Below, one piece after another: positions 35,627 through 43,412 of a stretch of 64,000 nucleotides of DNA. The notes under the pieces are model-generated. The model was given only the letters and a program-made list of their open reading frames with translations. It did no database searches and had not been told where the DNA came from. The stretch is from positions 10,667 through 74,666 of the forward strand of contig DKRQ01000029.1 in assembly GCA_002472275.1 (NCBI GenBank), read 5' to 3'. The position numbers and the translations under genes are program-made. Each line of letters begins with the position of its first letter. Within the stretch, counting starts at the first letter, position 1. Source of the stretch: Caryophanales bacterium UBA7278. GTDB lineage: Bacteria > Bacillota_I > Bacilli_A > RFN20 > CAG-826.

Positions 35627-36441
35627 TTCTTCTTATCCTCCCTGCTAGAAAGCATTTTGGCGAGCATCTCCTTCTTTAGCCTTTCTTTGTCAGCCTCGGA
35701 GAAACCCGCGAGGGGGTCATCGCCCTTATTCTCGATAGCGGGGCCTTCGGCGGGGGCCTCTTTAGGCGCCCTCAAGGCCTTGATGATGTCGATGGAGGCC
35801 GCGACGATGAGGTAAAGGGCGGGAATAAGCAGCAAGGTGAATAGGCCCATCGGCGAGGAAATGAACTCGAACACCGCGCCTAAGGCGGGGCTATTGATCT
35901 TGACGACGCCGAGGAATTCCTTCTCGGTGAAGACCTGGTATTGGCCAGGATGCGACAAAGTGCCCTCTGGGTTGATGCCGGCGACGAAGAAACGGAACCT
36001 GCCGTTTCCGCTCGTCTTTGTTTCGTCGATCTTGATGTCCCAGATCCTATGGGTCATGACCGCCTTGGTGATCGGGGTCCTGTTGTAATGGATATCGGGG
36101 TCCTTGGTGACCTTGGAGGTCTCGTCCTGGGTGCTATAGACGTCCATGAAGGTCACGTCGAGGGTCTCGCCTTTTTGGTAGGAGGCGTAGAGGTTCTCTG
36201 GCTTATCCTTATAGGTGATGATCGCGGTTTTGACCTTATACTCGGGCTCCATGGAGTCGGTCTCGACGATGAATTTGCCGATGCCGAAATGGAGCTTTTG
36301 CCCGTAGTTTTCGTTTATGTGGGTCTTCATGTCGATATGGGCGGCCACGCCCACGGCGAAAATGGCGAGGAAGACGCCGAAGAAGACCCATTCGGCGATC
36401 ACGCGGCCTTTGCTTTTCTTTTTCTTCTTGGCCTCGCTCAT
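35623..36441 (-). CDS. sipW: SipW-type (ER-type) signal peptidase I
   Basis: 272 residues with an N-terminal membrane helix (about 16-36) and a second near the C terminus (about 196-216), as in SipW of Bacillus. The catalytic Ser is in ETDSMEPEY. The general base position is His in MTHRIWDI, which defines the ER-type branch (bacterial-type enzymes have Lys). The box that usually reads G-D-x-N is GINPE here, so the usual Asp is not seen. A charged C-terminal tail (residues 225-272) is long for the family. It should cleave the AW(F/Y)-type signals of the five neighbours that carry them. It is central in the nine-gene operon, overlapping by 4 bp on both sides. Confidence 0.88.
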   Translation of the reverse strand: MSEAKKKKKSKGRVIAEWVFFGVFLAIFAVGVAAHIDMKTHINENYGQKLHFGIGKFIVETDSMEPEYKVKTAIITYKDKPENLYASYQKGETLDVTFMDVYSTQDETSKVTKDPDIHYNRTPITKAVMTHRIWDIKIDETKTSGNGRFRFFVAGINPEGTLSHPGQYQVFTEKEFLGVVKINSPALGAVFEFISSPMGLFTLLLIPALYLIVAASIDIIKALRAPKEAPAEGPAIENKGDDPLAGFSEADKERLKKEMLAKMLSSREDKKK

Positions 36442-38141
36442 CGCTTAATCACCTTTCCGCCGATTCTCTCTTTCATCGATAGCGCCGCGGCGAAATCGGT
36501 GAAGACCATGGCGTCCTTTTCTTCTTGGCTATACTTTTCCTTGCCGGCGTAATAGCCGCGAACCGTCTTCAAAACGAAGCGTCCTTTGGCAGGGTCGGTT
36601 TGCTTTTTGGGCGGGTTTTGCGGGGAATTCTCGTCGATTTGGGCCGCTTTTTTGTTGGCTTTGTCGAGTTCTTCCATCGTGTAGGGGCGTAACGCGCCGC
36701 CTTCAAAGGGGGCGGCTTCCCCGTCGGTTATGTCCTCGTCATAGGAGGTATGGAACCTTTCGGGAAGGCTCTTGGGGTCGAATTCCTTGCCTTCGGAAGC
36801 GGCTTTGCCCGCCATGACGATCTCGCGGCGGATCCTCGTGAGGTAATCGTGCTGTTCCTTTTCTAGGAGCACGCCGACGAGTTCCTCGTAACGCTTCTTC
36901 TGGGCGAGGCGCTCGGCCTCGATTTCGTCGGCCTTCTTCTCGAAGTCGCGGGCTTCCTTCTCCTTGCGGCGGAGCAAAGCGTCGGTTTCCTTCTCGAATT
37001 CCTTCTCGTCGCGTTTGGCCTGGTATTCGTCCGCGTAGTAGGCCTTTTCGGCTTTGTTAGGATGGGCGGGGAGCTCTTGCGAGGATAGCCTTCTAAGGTA
37101 TTCGCGGTAGCCTTCGTCGACGCGCACGAATTCGATGGGTCCTCTTAGATAGGGGCCATAGAGGAAGGCCTCGTCGTCCATGGAGGTGAGGATCTTGGGC
37201 TTATATTCCTTGACGCTACCCTTGGTCTCGACGCTTTTGTCCTTGCCCCTAACCGAAAGGTAGGAGGCCACAAGCGTGTAGTCTAGCTTCCTAAGTTCCT
37301 CTTCGGAGAATAGGGAATATTGCTCGTCCATCTTGTAGGAGACGCCGAGGGTGCTATAGGACTCGATGTAGCGATAGACCTCGTAGCAGTGCCTATATTT
37401 CGGGTTTTTGCGGATGATGTTGGTCCTTAGGATCGGGTTACGGACGTTATGCTCGGTCTTGAAGGCCTTCATAAACGGGGAGTTGTAAAGATAGAGGATG
37501 TATTCGCGGATTTCGGCGATACGGGCGAAATAGGCGGAGTTCTCCTTGGCGGTCTCGGTCTCCGAGGATGAGGAGACCCTGACCTTGGTCTCGATTTCCA
37601 CGTCGGCCCCCTCGACGGTCGATTTGGACTTGAGGAAGAGGATTTCCTCGTCGTGGAGGCGGGAGAAGCGGAGGGCGAACTCATAACGCTTCTCGACGAA
37701 GAGCATTAGCTTCCTGATGAAGGTCGCGATGAAGCGGTTCTCATAGGTGAGGATGTTGTCTTCCTTGGTGAAGGAAAGGATCTTGGAGGGGACGACGTTG
37801 CCTAGATCGTCGACTTCCTTGATGTATTGGGTATGCGAGGCGAGGTGCTGCACCGATTCGCCCGTCGTCTTCTTGGCGAGCTCGACGGGGGTGATGTCGC
37901 CGGTGGTCTTCGTGTTCTCGCGGGGGTTCTTGACGATTTCGCTTAGGTCGAAGATGACGTCCTCGATGGCCTTGATCCAGCTCTCGTCGAAGGAGGAGGA
38001 CTCTAGACGGTCGAGGCGAAGGTAGGAATTCTGCCCGCGATGAAAGGAATCGGCGATGTCCTTACTAGCCCCTTCTTTAAGGAAGGAAGACATCTTCTCG
38101 ACGAATTTGTCGTGCAGTTTTTCGTCGCGGGTCTTTTTCAT
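36438..38141 (-). CDS. DUF2357/McrC-like N-domain protein paired with the AAA+ ATPase
   Basis: 567 residues, no membrane helix. The segment around LSFTKEDNILTYENRFIATF is the recognisable core of DUF2357, a domain that accompanies McrB-type ATPases in McrBC-like systems. The middle contains Asp/Glu-rich beta strands (TKVRVSSSS). The C-terminal third is a long Lys/Glu-rich coiled coil (about 385-430) and a proline-rich tail. I do not see an obvious PD-(D/E)XK nuclease signature. Its start and the stop of the ATPase gene share one base (TAATG), so the two are tightly coupled. Inference: adaptor or effector of a membrane AAA+ machine acting with SipW, rather than a restriction subunit. Confidence 0.65.
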   Translation of the reverse strand: MKKTRDEKLHDKFVEKMSSFLKEGASKDIADSFHRGQNSYLRLDRLESSSFDESWIKAIEDVIFDLSEIVKNPRENTKTTGDITPVELAKKTTGESVQHLASHTQYIKEVDDLGNVVPSKILSFTKEDNILTYENRFIATFIRKLMLFVEKRYEFALRFSRLHDEEILFLKSKSTVEGADVEIETKVRVSSSSETETAKENSAYFARIAEIREYILYLYNSPFMKAFKTEHNVRNPILRTNIIRKNPKYRHCYEVYRYIESYSTLGVSYKMDEQYSLFSEEELRKLDYTLVASYLSVRGKDKSVETKGSVKEYKPKILTSMDDEAFLYGPYLRGPIEFVRVDEGYREYLRRLSSQELPAHPNKAEKAYYADEYQAKRDEKEFEKETDALLRRKEKEARDFEKKADEIEAERLAQKKRYEELVGVLLEKEQHDYLTRIRREIVMAGKAASEGKEFDPKSLPERFHTSYDEDITDGEAAPFEGGALRPYTMEELDKANKKAAQIDENSPQNPPKKQTDPAKGRFVLKTVRGYYAGKEKYSQEEKDAMVFTDFAAALSMKERIGGKVIKR

Positions 38142-39655
38142 CAGTTGTTCTTAATGAGGGTGTCGATGTAGGCGTGGGCCATCTTGAAGGTGCCTTTGCC
38201 ATATAGCTTGTCGAGGTGGGCGTCGAGCATCTTGAGCTCGTCTTTAAGGAAGGCGATGTTCAAAGACTCGAACTTCTTGAGGATTTTGTTCGTGAAGATG
38301 AAGTCGAAGCCATCCACTTCCTTGCCGCCGCAGGCGACGAAGCAGGGGATGAAGGATTCAAGTTGCTTCAAGATACGGTTACCGAAGGCGAGCTTGAATT
38401 TCTTGATGACGAAGTTATCGAGGTCGTCGAACTTCGAAAGCATCGTCTCGGAGATCGGGAACTGCCTCTTGGCCTCCTCGTAAAGTCCGGCGAGCTGGCT
38501 ATAGGGCATCGGCATCGGCTCGGTGGGGGTAGCCTGGAAGGGACGGCCCTTGTCGTCGAAGAAGAGGGAGATGGCACGGTCATAGACCTTGTCGGAGATC
38601 GTGAAGGTGGAGTCGTCGTTATTGGCGGTGCCGAAGAAGACGACGTTCTGCGGGATGAGGAGCTTGCCGCCTTTGAGGAGTTCGGGGTCGCCGTCTTGAT
38701 GGTCCGGGATGAGGTCGATGGTCCAAGCGGCGGGGTCCCTCATTTCCATGACGGAGAGGAACTCGGCGAAATAGTACTCGATGCGGGCGAGGTTCATTTC
38801 GTCGAGGGTGATGACGCATAGGTCCTTGCGGTAACCGACGATGTAGAGGGCCTTAAGGAACTCGGATTCGTTGAATTTCTTGGTGAATTCGTTGTAGTAG
38901 CCAAGGAGTTCGGAACGGTCCTTCCAGGAAGGCTGGACCGGGATGATCGCGGAGTCGTAGCCGACGAATTTGCCTAGGGCGTAGGCAAGCGAGGTTTTAC
39001 CGGTACCGGAGATACCCTCGAGGATGATGAGCTTGGCGGTGCCCATGCCGGCGAATAGCTGCCTGATCGCGTCGATCGTGTAGTAGAGGCCTAGCTTAGA
39101 GGCAGCGAAGTTACGGAAGGAGTTGCAGATTTCCTCTAGGGAGAGGCCAGGGCGGGCGGGGATATCCATGTTGATGCCCCTGTAGGCCGCATCGACGCCG
39201 ACGAGTTTGGGGAAGCGGGAGGCCATGGCCTCGAGTTCCTTCTTGGCCTCGACCTGTTCGTCGGGGCGTAGGCCCATGTAGGCGGTTTTGAGATTGAGTA
39301 TCTTGTCCTTTTCGAGGGTGCTTTGATAGAGCTCGTAGTTGAGTTTCTCGACCTGCGAGCGAAGCTCGTCTTTGTCGAGTTCCCTCTTCACGAAGCGGAC
39401 GTATTTGCGGATGCCGATGACGATGAAGAAGATGATGGCCCCGATGAGGGCGGTAAAGAGGATGGCGAAAAGGACGAAGAAGAACCATCCCCAGAACCCG
39501 AAGCTAGGGGAGGCGGCGTTAAGATAGGAGCCGTAGTCGTTGAAGTTCTGCGGCACGTCCGCCCAAGGATAGGCGAAGGTCTTTCTGAAGAAGGTGCCTA
39601 GGTCCGAGAAGAAGCGGACGAGCATCTGCCTTAGGTATTCGAAGTAAGCGCTCAT
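38141..39655 (-). CDS. Membrane-anchored McrB-like AAA+ ATPase
   Basis: 504 residues. A single N-terminal membrane helix (about 30-80 contains WGWFFFVLFAILFTALIGA) is followed by a coiled-coil linker, then the AAA+ core: Walker A EGISGTGKTSLAYALG (about 212-227), Walker B VITLDEMNL, sensor-1 GTANNDDST (MoxR/McrB-type) and YDRAISLFF. The GTP-specific MNxxD motif of true McrB is not present as such (NNDDST), so ATP is the likelier nucleotide. It starts 4 bp inside the preceding gene and precedes its DUF2357 partner. A membrane-tethered McrB-like motor in an operon of secreted proteins is unusual. Role inferred: remodelling of exported fibres or secretion components. Confidence 0.82.
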   Translation of the reverse strand: MSAYFEYLRQMLVRFFSDLGTFFRKTFAYPWADVPQNFNDYGSYLNAASPSFGFWGWFFFVLFAILFTALIGAIIFFIVIGIRKYVRFVKRELDKDELRSQVEKLNYELYQSTLEKDKILNLKTAYMGLRPDEQVEAKKELEAMASRFPKLVGVDAAYRGINMDIPARPGLSLEEICNSFRNFAASKLGLYYTIDAIRQLFAGMGTAKLIILEGISGTGKTSLAYALGKFVGYDSAIIPVQPSWKDRSELLGYYNEFTKKFNESEFLKALYIVGYRKDLCVITLDEMNLARIEYYFAEFLSVMEMRDPAAWTIDLIPDHQDGDPELLKGGKLLIPQNVVFFGTANNDDSTFTISDKVYDRAISLFFDDKGRPFQATPTEPMPMPYSQLAGLYEEAKRQFPISETMLSKFDDLDNFVIKKFKLAFGNRILKQLESFIPCFVACGGKEVDGFDFIFTNKILKKFESLNIAFLKDELKMLDAHLDKLYGKGTFKMAHAYIDTLIKNN

Positions 39656-40701
39656 GATGTTTTCTCCCTTAGTATCTTGAATTGGAGTTTCGCCTCAAAC
39701 GAGGCGCCCATGTTGACGTTGATGCAATCCTCGTCCCAACCCTCGAGGTAGATGGACATCTGGATTGCCTTTGGCTTGTCCCTTTCCAAGGTGATGACAA
39801 GCGGGTTTTCGTTAGGATTTGCTGAGGTAAGTTCCTCGAAGCTAAGCGAATCCTCGATTTTGAATTGGAGGCCGTTTTGCACTGATTCCTCCAGTAGGAA
39901 CGGCTTGACGCCTTTTTTGTGGGCGGAGTTGAAGCAGCTAGGTTCCCCTTCGACTACGCTTGCCTCGGCTAAGGCCTCGCCATAGACGATCCTCGAACGG
40001 TCGTTGATTTCGCCATAAACGGTCTCGAGTTCGATGCCTTGGGCGTCGAAGTAGGTGTCGTAATGGCCTTCTAGGCTAAGGCTAAGGATCCCGCCGTAAG
40101 CGGTGTCCTTTTCCTTATGGGGATCGACGATGTAATAGGAATCCGTCTCGATGTCGAGGATGGATACCCTCATCGCCTTTTCGATCGAATTGAGTTTCTC
40201 TAGCCTGGCCGCGATTTCCTCCTCGCTTCCTCCCGCGTTACGGGCTTTAGCCTCATTCGCGCTTGCGTCCGCGCGTAAATAAGAAGAGGCGACGTCCAAT
40301 CCGACATACACGTCGTCGTCGCAGGTGAGGTAGAGGGTCTGGGTATAGAAGCCACTATTGGCTTCAAAGGGCCCATAGGGGACGCCACTAGAAGGCGTTA
40401 GGAACGAGGAATACTCGTAGAAACGCGGCAGGTTCCCGTTTTTATGCCACCGCGACTCGAACATCGTCGAAACGGGGGCGAATAGGGAGACCTTCTTGAG
40501 GTCGCCGGTGGTCAGTTCCTCGCGCTTATCGTTCTCGTTCACGCCTATGCGCAGTTCCCTGTCGCCTAGGATGGACATCTCGATGTAGTTGACCTGTAGT
40601 CGCATGCTCGCGGCGTACCAGGCCAAAGAGGAGGACACGGATAGTCCGGATAGACCCACTAATGTGGCCATGAGGGCGATGGTTACCTTCTTCTTGTCCA
40701 T
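39652..40701 (-). CDS. SipW-dependent-type secreted protein, 349 aa
   Basis: Start at 40701 is set by AAGGA about ten bases upstream; a longer reading would extend through the previous gene. The signal peptide has a basic start (MDKKKV) and hydrophobic core ending SSSLAWYAAS, an AW(F/Y) variant of the SipW site. The mature part is beta-strand-rich, with acidic patches and little Cys, consistent with a fibre or pilus-like subunit. It shows length and composition resemblance to the preceding gene (40704-41825); for example, both end in segments reading SIYLEGWD or SIYMEGWD. That shared segment indicates the two are paralogues. Translationally linked to the ATPase (4-bp overlap). Confidence 0.75.
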   Translation of the reverse strand: MDKKKVTIALMATLVGLSGLSVSSSLAWYAASMRLQVNYIEMSILGDRELRIGVNENDKREELTTGDLKKVSLFAPVSTMFESRWHKNGNLPRFYEYSSFLTPSSGVPYGPFEANSGFYTQTLYLTCDDDVYVGLDVASSYLRADASANEAKARNAGGSEEEIAARLEKLNSIEKAMRVSILDIETDSYYIVDPHKEKDTAYGGILSLSLEGHYDTYFDAQGIELETVYGEINDRSRIVYGEALAEASVVEGEPSCFNSAHKKGVKPFLLEESVQNGLQFKIEDSLSFEELTSANPNENPLVITLERDKPKAIQMSIYLEGWDEDCINVNMGASFEAKLQFKILREKTS

Positions 40702-40703
40702 AA

Positions 40704-41825
40704 TCACGATTCCTTGTTGATCTGGAACTGCAAGGCCAAGTCGAAGCCTTTGCCCACTTGGGAGTCGATGACGGAGAAGTCCCATCCTTCCATATAAATG
40801 GAAATCCTGGCTTCGCCGATCGGGTTTTCGCCGCTTCCCGTGATGGCGATGGGCATGCCTCCGGAGAGGGAGCCCTCATCATCGAGGGGGGCGATGGATT
40901 TAAGGGTTTCGTATTCCGCCTCTAGGGGGGTCACGAAAGGGGAGGACGAGGCATAACCCTTCACGCCGGCTTTGTGGTGGGAAAGGAAAGTGGTCCTGGA
41001 GTTGCCGCCCGTCTTGTTGACGTCGTCCAAAGGGGAGTCGGTCTCGTAGGCGACGGGGGTCGCGCTGCCTAGGTAATCCCCATAGATGATTTCCTGACCG
41101 TCTTTGTGGTCATAGTAACCGTCCTTATTGAGGTCGAGGAGCCCCGCGACTTTGGTCGCGCCTGCTTCCCCGTCCTTGCCTAGGCTAGGGTTGAGGATGA
41201 ACTTGTTGCCCGCTCCGTCGACGTGGATCCTTAGGCCATTATGGATGATCGAATGACCGTCCAAAGAAGTGGCCATCGCGTCTGTGAGCCAGATCGGGGC
41301 GTTTCCTACGTATCCCTGCTTCGAGGCATAGGAGACGCGGAAGGCTAGCGGAAGGGAGCAATAGGCCGAAATCGGGGCTTCCTTACTCGAATTCGGGTAG
41401 CCCGAAATAAGCGCGCGGTAGAGCTTGAAGTCGTCGCCCTTTGCATACGAATGGGTGGATAACGGCTGCAAGTTGCGGTTTACCGCCTGCCCCATTTTGC
41501 CGATGTAGGCCGAAATGGCCTGCTCGCCTAGTCCTGATCCCGAGGCCGCGAAGTAATAGTCCTTCCCCCCAATGGTCTCCTTGGTGAGCCCCAAATCGAT
41601 GGGATTGCCAAGGGCATCCAATAAGTTGGAGGTGAAGTCCACGTCGCTTTGGATGCCGATTTGCAGCATTTGCGACTGTCCGATGGAGGTTCCGTTATAG
41701 CCTAAGGTCGCCCTGGTCGAATATTGATACCAGGCAAGGGTGCCGGCGATGGAACCCGCCATACCGCATAAAAGCGCGGCGGACATCGTGGAAACGGCGA
41801 GTTTTCTCCCAAGATTACCCGGCAT
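40704..41825 (-). CDS. SipW-dependent-type secreted protein, 373 aa
   Basis: ATG at 41825 is preceded by GGAGG in the end of the upstream gene (41815 stop overlaps). Signal peptide: GRKLAVSTMSAALLCG, then IAGTLAWYQYS with the AWY motif. The mature chain contains a short acidic loop (DLNKDGYYDHKDG) that may bind calcium, and a C-terminal SIYMEGWDFSV shared with the next gene (SIYLEGWDEDC). Likely a paralogous subunit pair. Two bases separate its stop from the next start. Function inferred from signal type and operon: surface fibre or matrix subunit. Confidence 0.75.
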   Translation of the reverse strand: MPGNLGRKLAVSTMSAALLCGMAGSIAGTLAWYQYSTRATLGYNGTSIGQSQMLQIGIQSDVDFTSNLLDALGNPIDLGLTKETIGGKDYYFAASGSGLGEQAISAYIGKMGQAVNRNLQPLSTHSYAKGDDFKLYRALISGYPNSSKEAPISAYCSLPLAFRVSYASKQGYVGNAPIWLTDAMATSLDGHSIIHNGLRIHVDGAGNKFILNPSLGKDGEAGATKVAGLLDLNKDGYYDHKDGQEIIYGDYLGSATPVAYETDSPLDDVNKTGGNSRTTFLSHHKAGVKGYASSSPFVTPLEAEYETLKSIAPLDDEGSLSGGMPIAITGSGENPIGEARISIYMEGWDFSVIDSQVGKGFDLALQFQINKES

Positions 41826-42636
41826 TGGCGCCAACCTCCACGCCGAGTTTCACGGTCGCGCCATGGGGCGGCTCCGTGTCTTCCAGCGATTGTTTGTCGC
41901 TCCCTTCAAGCCAGGTGACGATGGTGTAGCGCTTGACGTCGCCGACTTTGAAGCCTTGCGTGCGCAGCGTGCACACCCTCTCGGTTGAAACGAAGTTGGT
42001 TGCGAGCGGGTGCTCGTCGTCTTCGGTCTTGTTGAAGGGTTCATCGAAGATGAATTCCCGGTTGGTCTTCGTGCCATCGCGGAGGTAATTGACCTCTGCG
42101 GCGGGTTTAGCGTAGACCACGGGGTCCACCCTCGGGGTTCCCGGGGTGTTCTCATAGATCATAACCCTCAGCGTGTCGAGCAAAGTCCTACCAGAACCAT
42201 CGTCGGCCTCCTTGTTCTCGGAGATGTTGACGTTGAGGTTGTAGCTAGAGACGCTCGCGCCGACATTCTTGATGTAGAAGGTGTATTTGAAGTAGTCGGT
42301 GGAGACATAGGTCCCATCGGCTTTCTTACGCATGCCCGTATCATAGGGCGTGTCCTCGTTATCAAGCACTTCAGCGTCCGGCAGCGCTGGGAAGGTGGTC
42401 TCGCCATAGGGGGCGAGCTCATCGATCCGGAGCATGGAAGTAGTGCGTTCGAAACTCGCCTTCTCAGAAAGCGTCAATGCGACTTCGCCATTTGTGACGG
42501 ACACGGTGAAAGATCCGACGAATCGGCCGAGGAAGGCCAGGACTGACATCGCGGCAACGCCGGCGGTACCGACGCCACCGAAAATGGCAACGATCTTCCT
42601 CCTCTTGCGTTTTTTCACATATGCCAAATCAACCAT
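41815..42636 (-). CDS. Exported protein, first gene of the nine-gene operon
   Basis: Start at 42636 (ATG) gives a 273-residue protein; a TTG at 42651 is in frame but has no better ribosome site. The N terminus is strongly basic (KKRKRRK), followed by a hydrophobic helix (IVAIFGGVGTAGVAAMSVLAFL), then GRFVGSFTVSVTNG. It lacks the AWF motif of its neighbours, so it may keep its helix as an anchor or use a different site. The mature part is beta-rich with charged loops, similar in style to TasA/camelysin-type proteins. It is placed directly after the second c-di-GMP riboswitch, about 65 bp from the terminator hairpin, and overlaps the next gene. Confidence 0.65.
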   Translation of the reverse strand: MVDLAYVKKRKRRKIVAIFGGVGTAGVAAMSVLAFLGRFVGSFTVSVTNGEVALTLSEKASFERTTSMLRIDELAPYGETTFPALPDAEVLDNEDTPYDTGMRKKADGTYVSTDYFKYTFYIKNVGASVSSYNLNVNISENKEADDGSGRTLLDTLRVMIYENTPGTPRVDPVVYAKPAAEVNYLRDGTKTNREFIFDEPFNKTEDDEHPLATNFVSTERVCTLRTQGFKVGDVKRYTIVTWLEGSDKQSLEDTEPPHGATVKLGVEVGANAG

Positions 42637-42700
42637 AAAGACGCGCGACAAAGAGGGTATGTTTCTACTACTTGCGCAAAAGATGTCCCAACGGAGATCG

Positions 42701-42766
42701 AATAAAGCCAGCTCCCTATCATCCAGAATCCTGGCGGGGTTCGATCCCCTTTTAAGGCAGCTGGCT
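42701..42766 (-). terminator. Riboswitch expression platform: terminator-like hairpin, copy 2
   Basis: On the minus strand AGCCAGCT (42759-42766) pairs with AGCTGGCT (42706-42713), with a short inner hairpin (GGGG...CCCC) in the loop and a weak T-run (TTTATT). The 5' arm is the 3' end of the aptamer, as in copy 1. Confidence 0.65.
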
Positions 42767-42829
42767 GTCTAATCTGACTAGATAGACCCTCTAGTTTTGC
42801 GTCGCCGTATCGCTACGGTTTTGCTTTTT
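42756..42829 (-). ncRNA. Cyclic-di-GMP-I riboswitch (GEMM) aptamer, copy 2
   Basis: On the minus strand: GCAAAACC, stem CGTA-GCGA-TACG, CGACGCAAAACTAGAGGGTC, an arm with GGGTCTATC...TAGAC, then AGCCAGCTGCC. The order and conserved blocks equal copy 1 and the class I c-di-GMP aptamer. The conserved GCAAAGC is GCAAAAC here. It lies in the leader of the nine-gene operon starting at 42636. Confidence 0.9.
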
Positions 42830-42839
42830 GCTCGGCCCT

Positions 42840-42868
42840 AATATACAACCTTCGAAATCATAAATCTA
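42840..42868 (-). promoter_or_regulatory. Promoter of the nine-gene operon
   Basis: On the minus strand TATATT (42840-42845) lies about ten bases before the aptamer, with a weak -35 (TAGATT, 42863-42868) 17 bp upstream. Confidence 0.5.
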
Positions 42869-42925
42869 CAAAAAATGCACAAAACTTTTTCCTTGGTCTT
42901 TTCATGCGCGCATTATGCGTAACAG

Positions 42926-42947
42926 AAAAGCCCCCGTTGCCGGGGGC
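42926..42947 (-). terminator. Terminator of the small membrane protein gene
   Basis: On the minus strand GCCCCCGG-CAA-CGGGGGC followed by TTTTCT, just after the 42971-43333 gene. Confidence 0.8.
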
Positions 42948-42970
42948 GATCTTGTCGTCAGTAGGGGGTC

Positions 42971-43333
42971 TTATTCCTCTTTTTTCTCGACGTCCTTGTT
43001 GAGCTCGGCCTTGATGGCGGCGAGTTCTTCCGGAGTCAAGTCATCGATGGATTTGACCTGCCTTTGCTGCTCCTTGGCGGTCGATTTACGCACGTAGAGC
43101 ACGAGCCCGATGATGTTACCCGCTAGAAGCAGGAACAGGGGCAATACGAACGCCAGGAGGTAGACGGTTGGGTTTTGCTGGAGATAGCCGATGAGACCTT
43201 CACCGCCTAGTAGCTCCGCCGCAGATTTCCCGATCGTGTTGATCATCATCACGAGGTTGAAGATCGCGAGGCCGATGGTCAATACGGCGTCGAGGGAGAG
43301 TAGGGCGATATAGAACGGTTTCTTGTTTTTCAT
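42971..43333 (-). CDS. Small membrane protein with two helices and acidic tail (120 aa)
   Basis: Two membrane helices (about 8-32 and 62-84), with a short outer loop containing GGEGLIGYLQQNPT and a cytoplasmic tail rich in Lys and Glu (EELAAIKAELNKDVEKKEE). No family recognised. It lies between the 324-residue SipW-type protein and the riboswitch, transcribed in the same direction, with its own terminator. It may be a holder or assembly factor for the neighbouring surface protein; that is inference only. Confidence 0.65.
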   Translation of the reverse strand: MKNKKPFYIALLSLDAVLTIGLAIFNLVMMINTIGKSAAELLGGEGLIGYLQQNPTVYLLAFVLPLFLLLAGNIIGLVLYVRKSTAKEQQRQVKSIDDLTPEELAAIKAELNKDVEKKEE

Positions 43334-43412
43334 AGGCTAAGCGTGCTTATCACACGTTATCTTAAACTCTTGCAAACCCAATTGCTATCGCGAGTTTCTA
43401 GAGAAGAATTGC

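Noticed and set aside
36438..39655. McrBC restriction system
   Set aside because: McrB-like ATPase is membrane-anchored, no nuclease motif was seen in the partner, and the genes sit inside a secretion operon; kept as a distinct finding instead.
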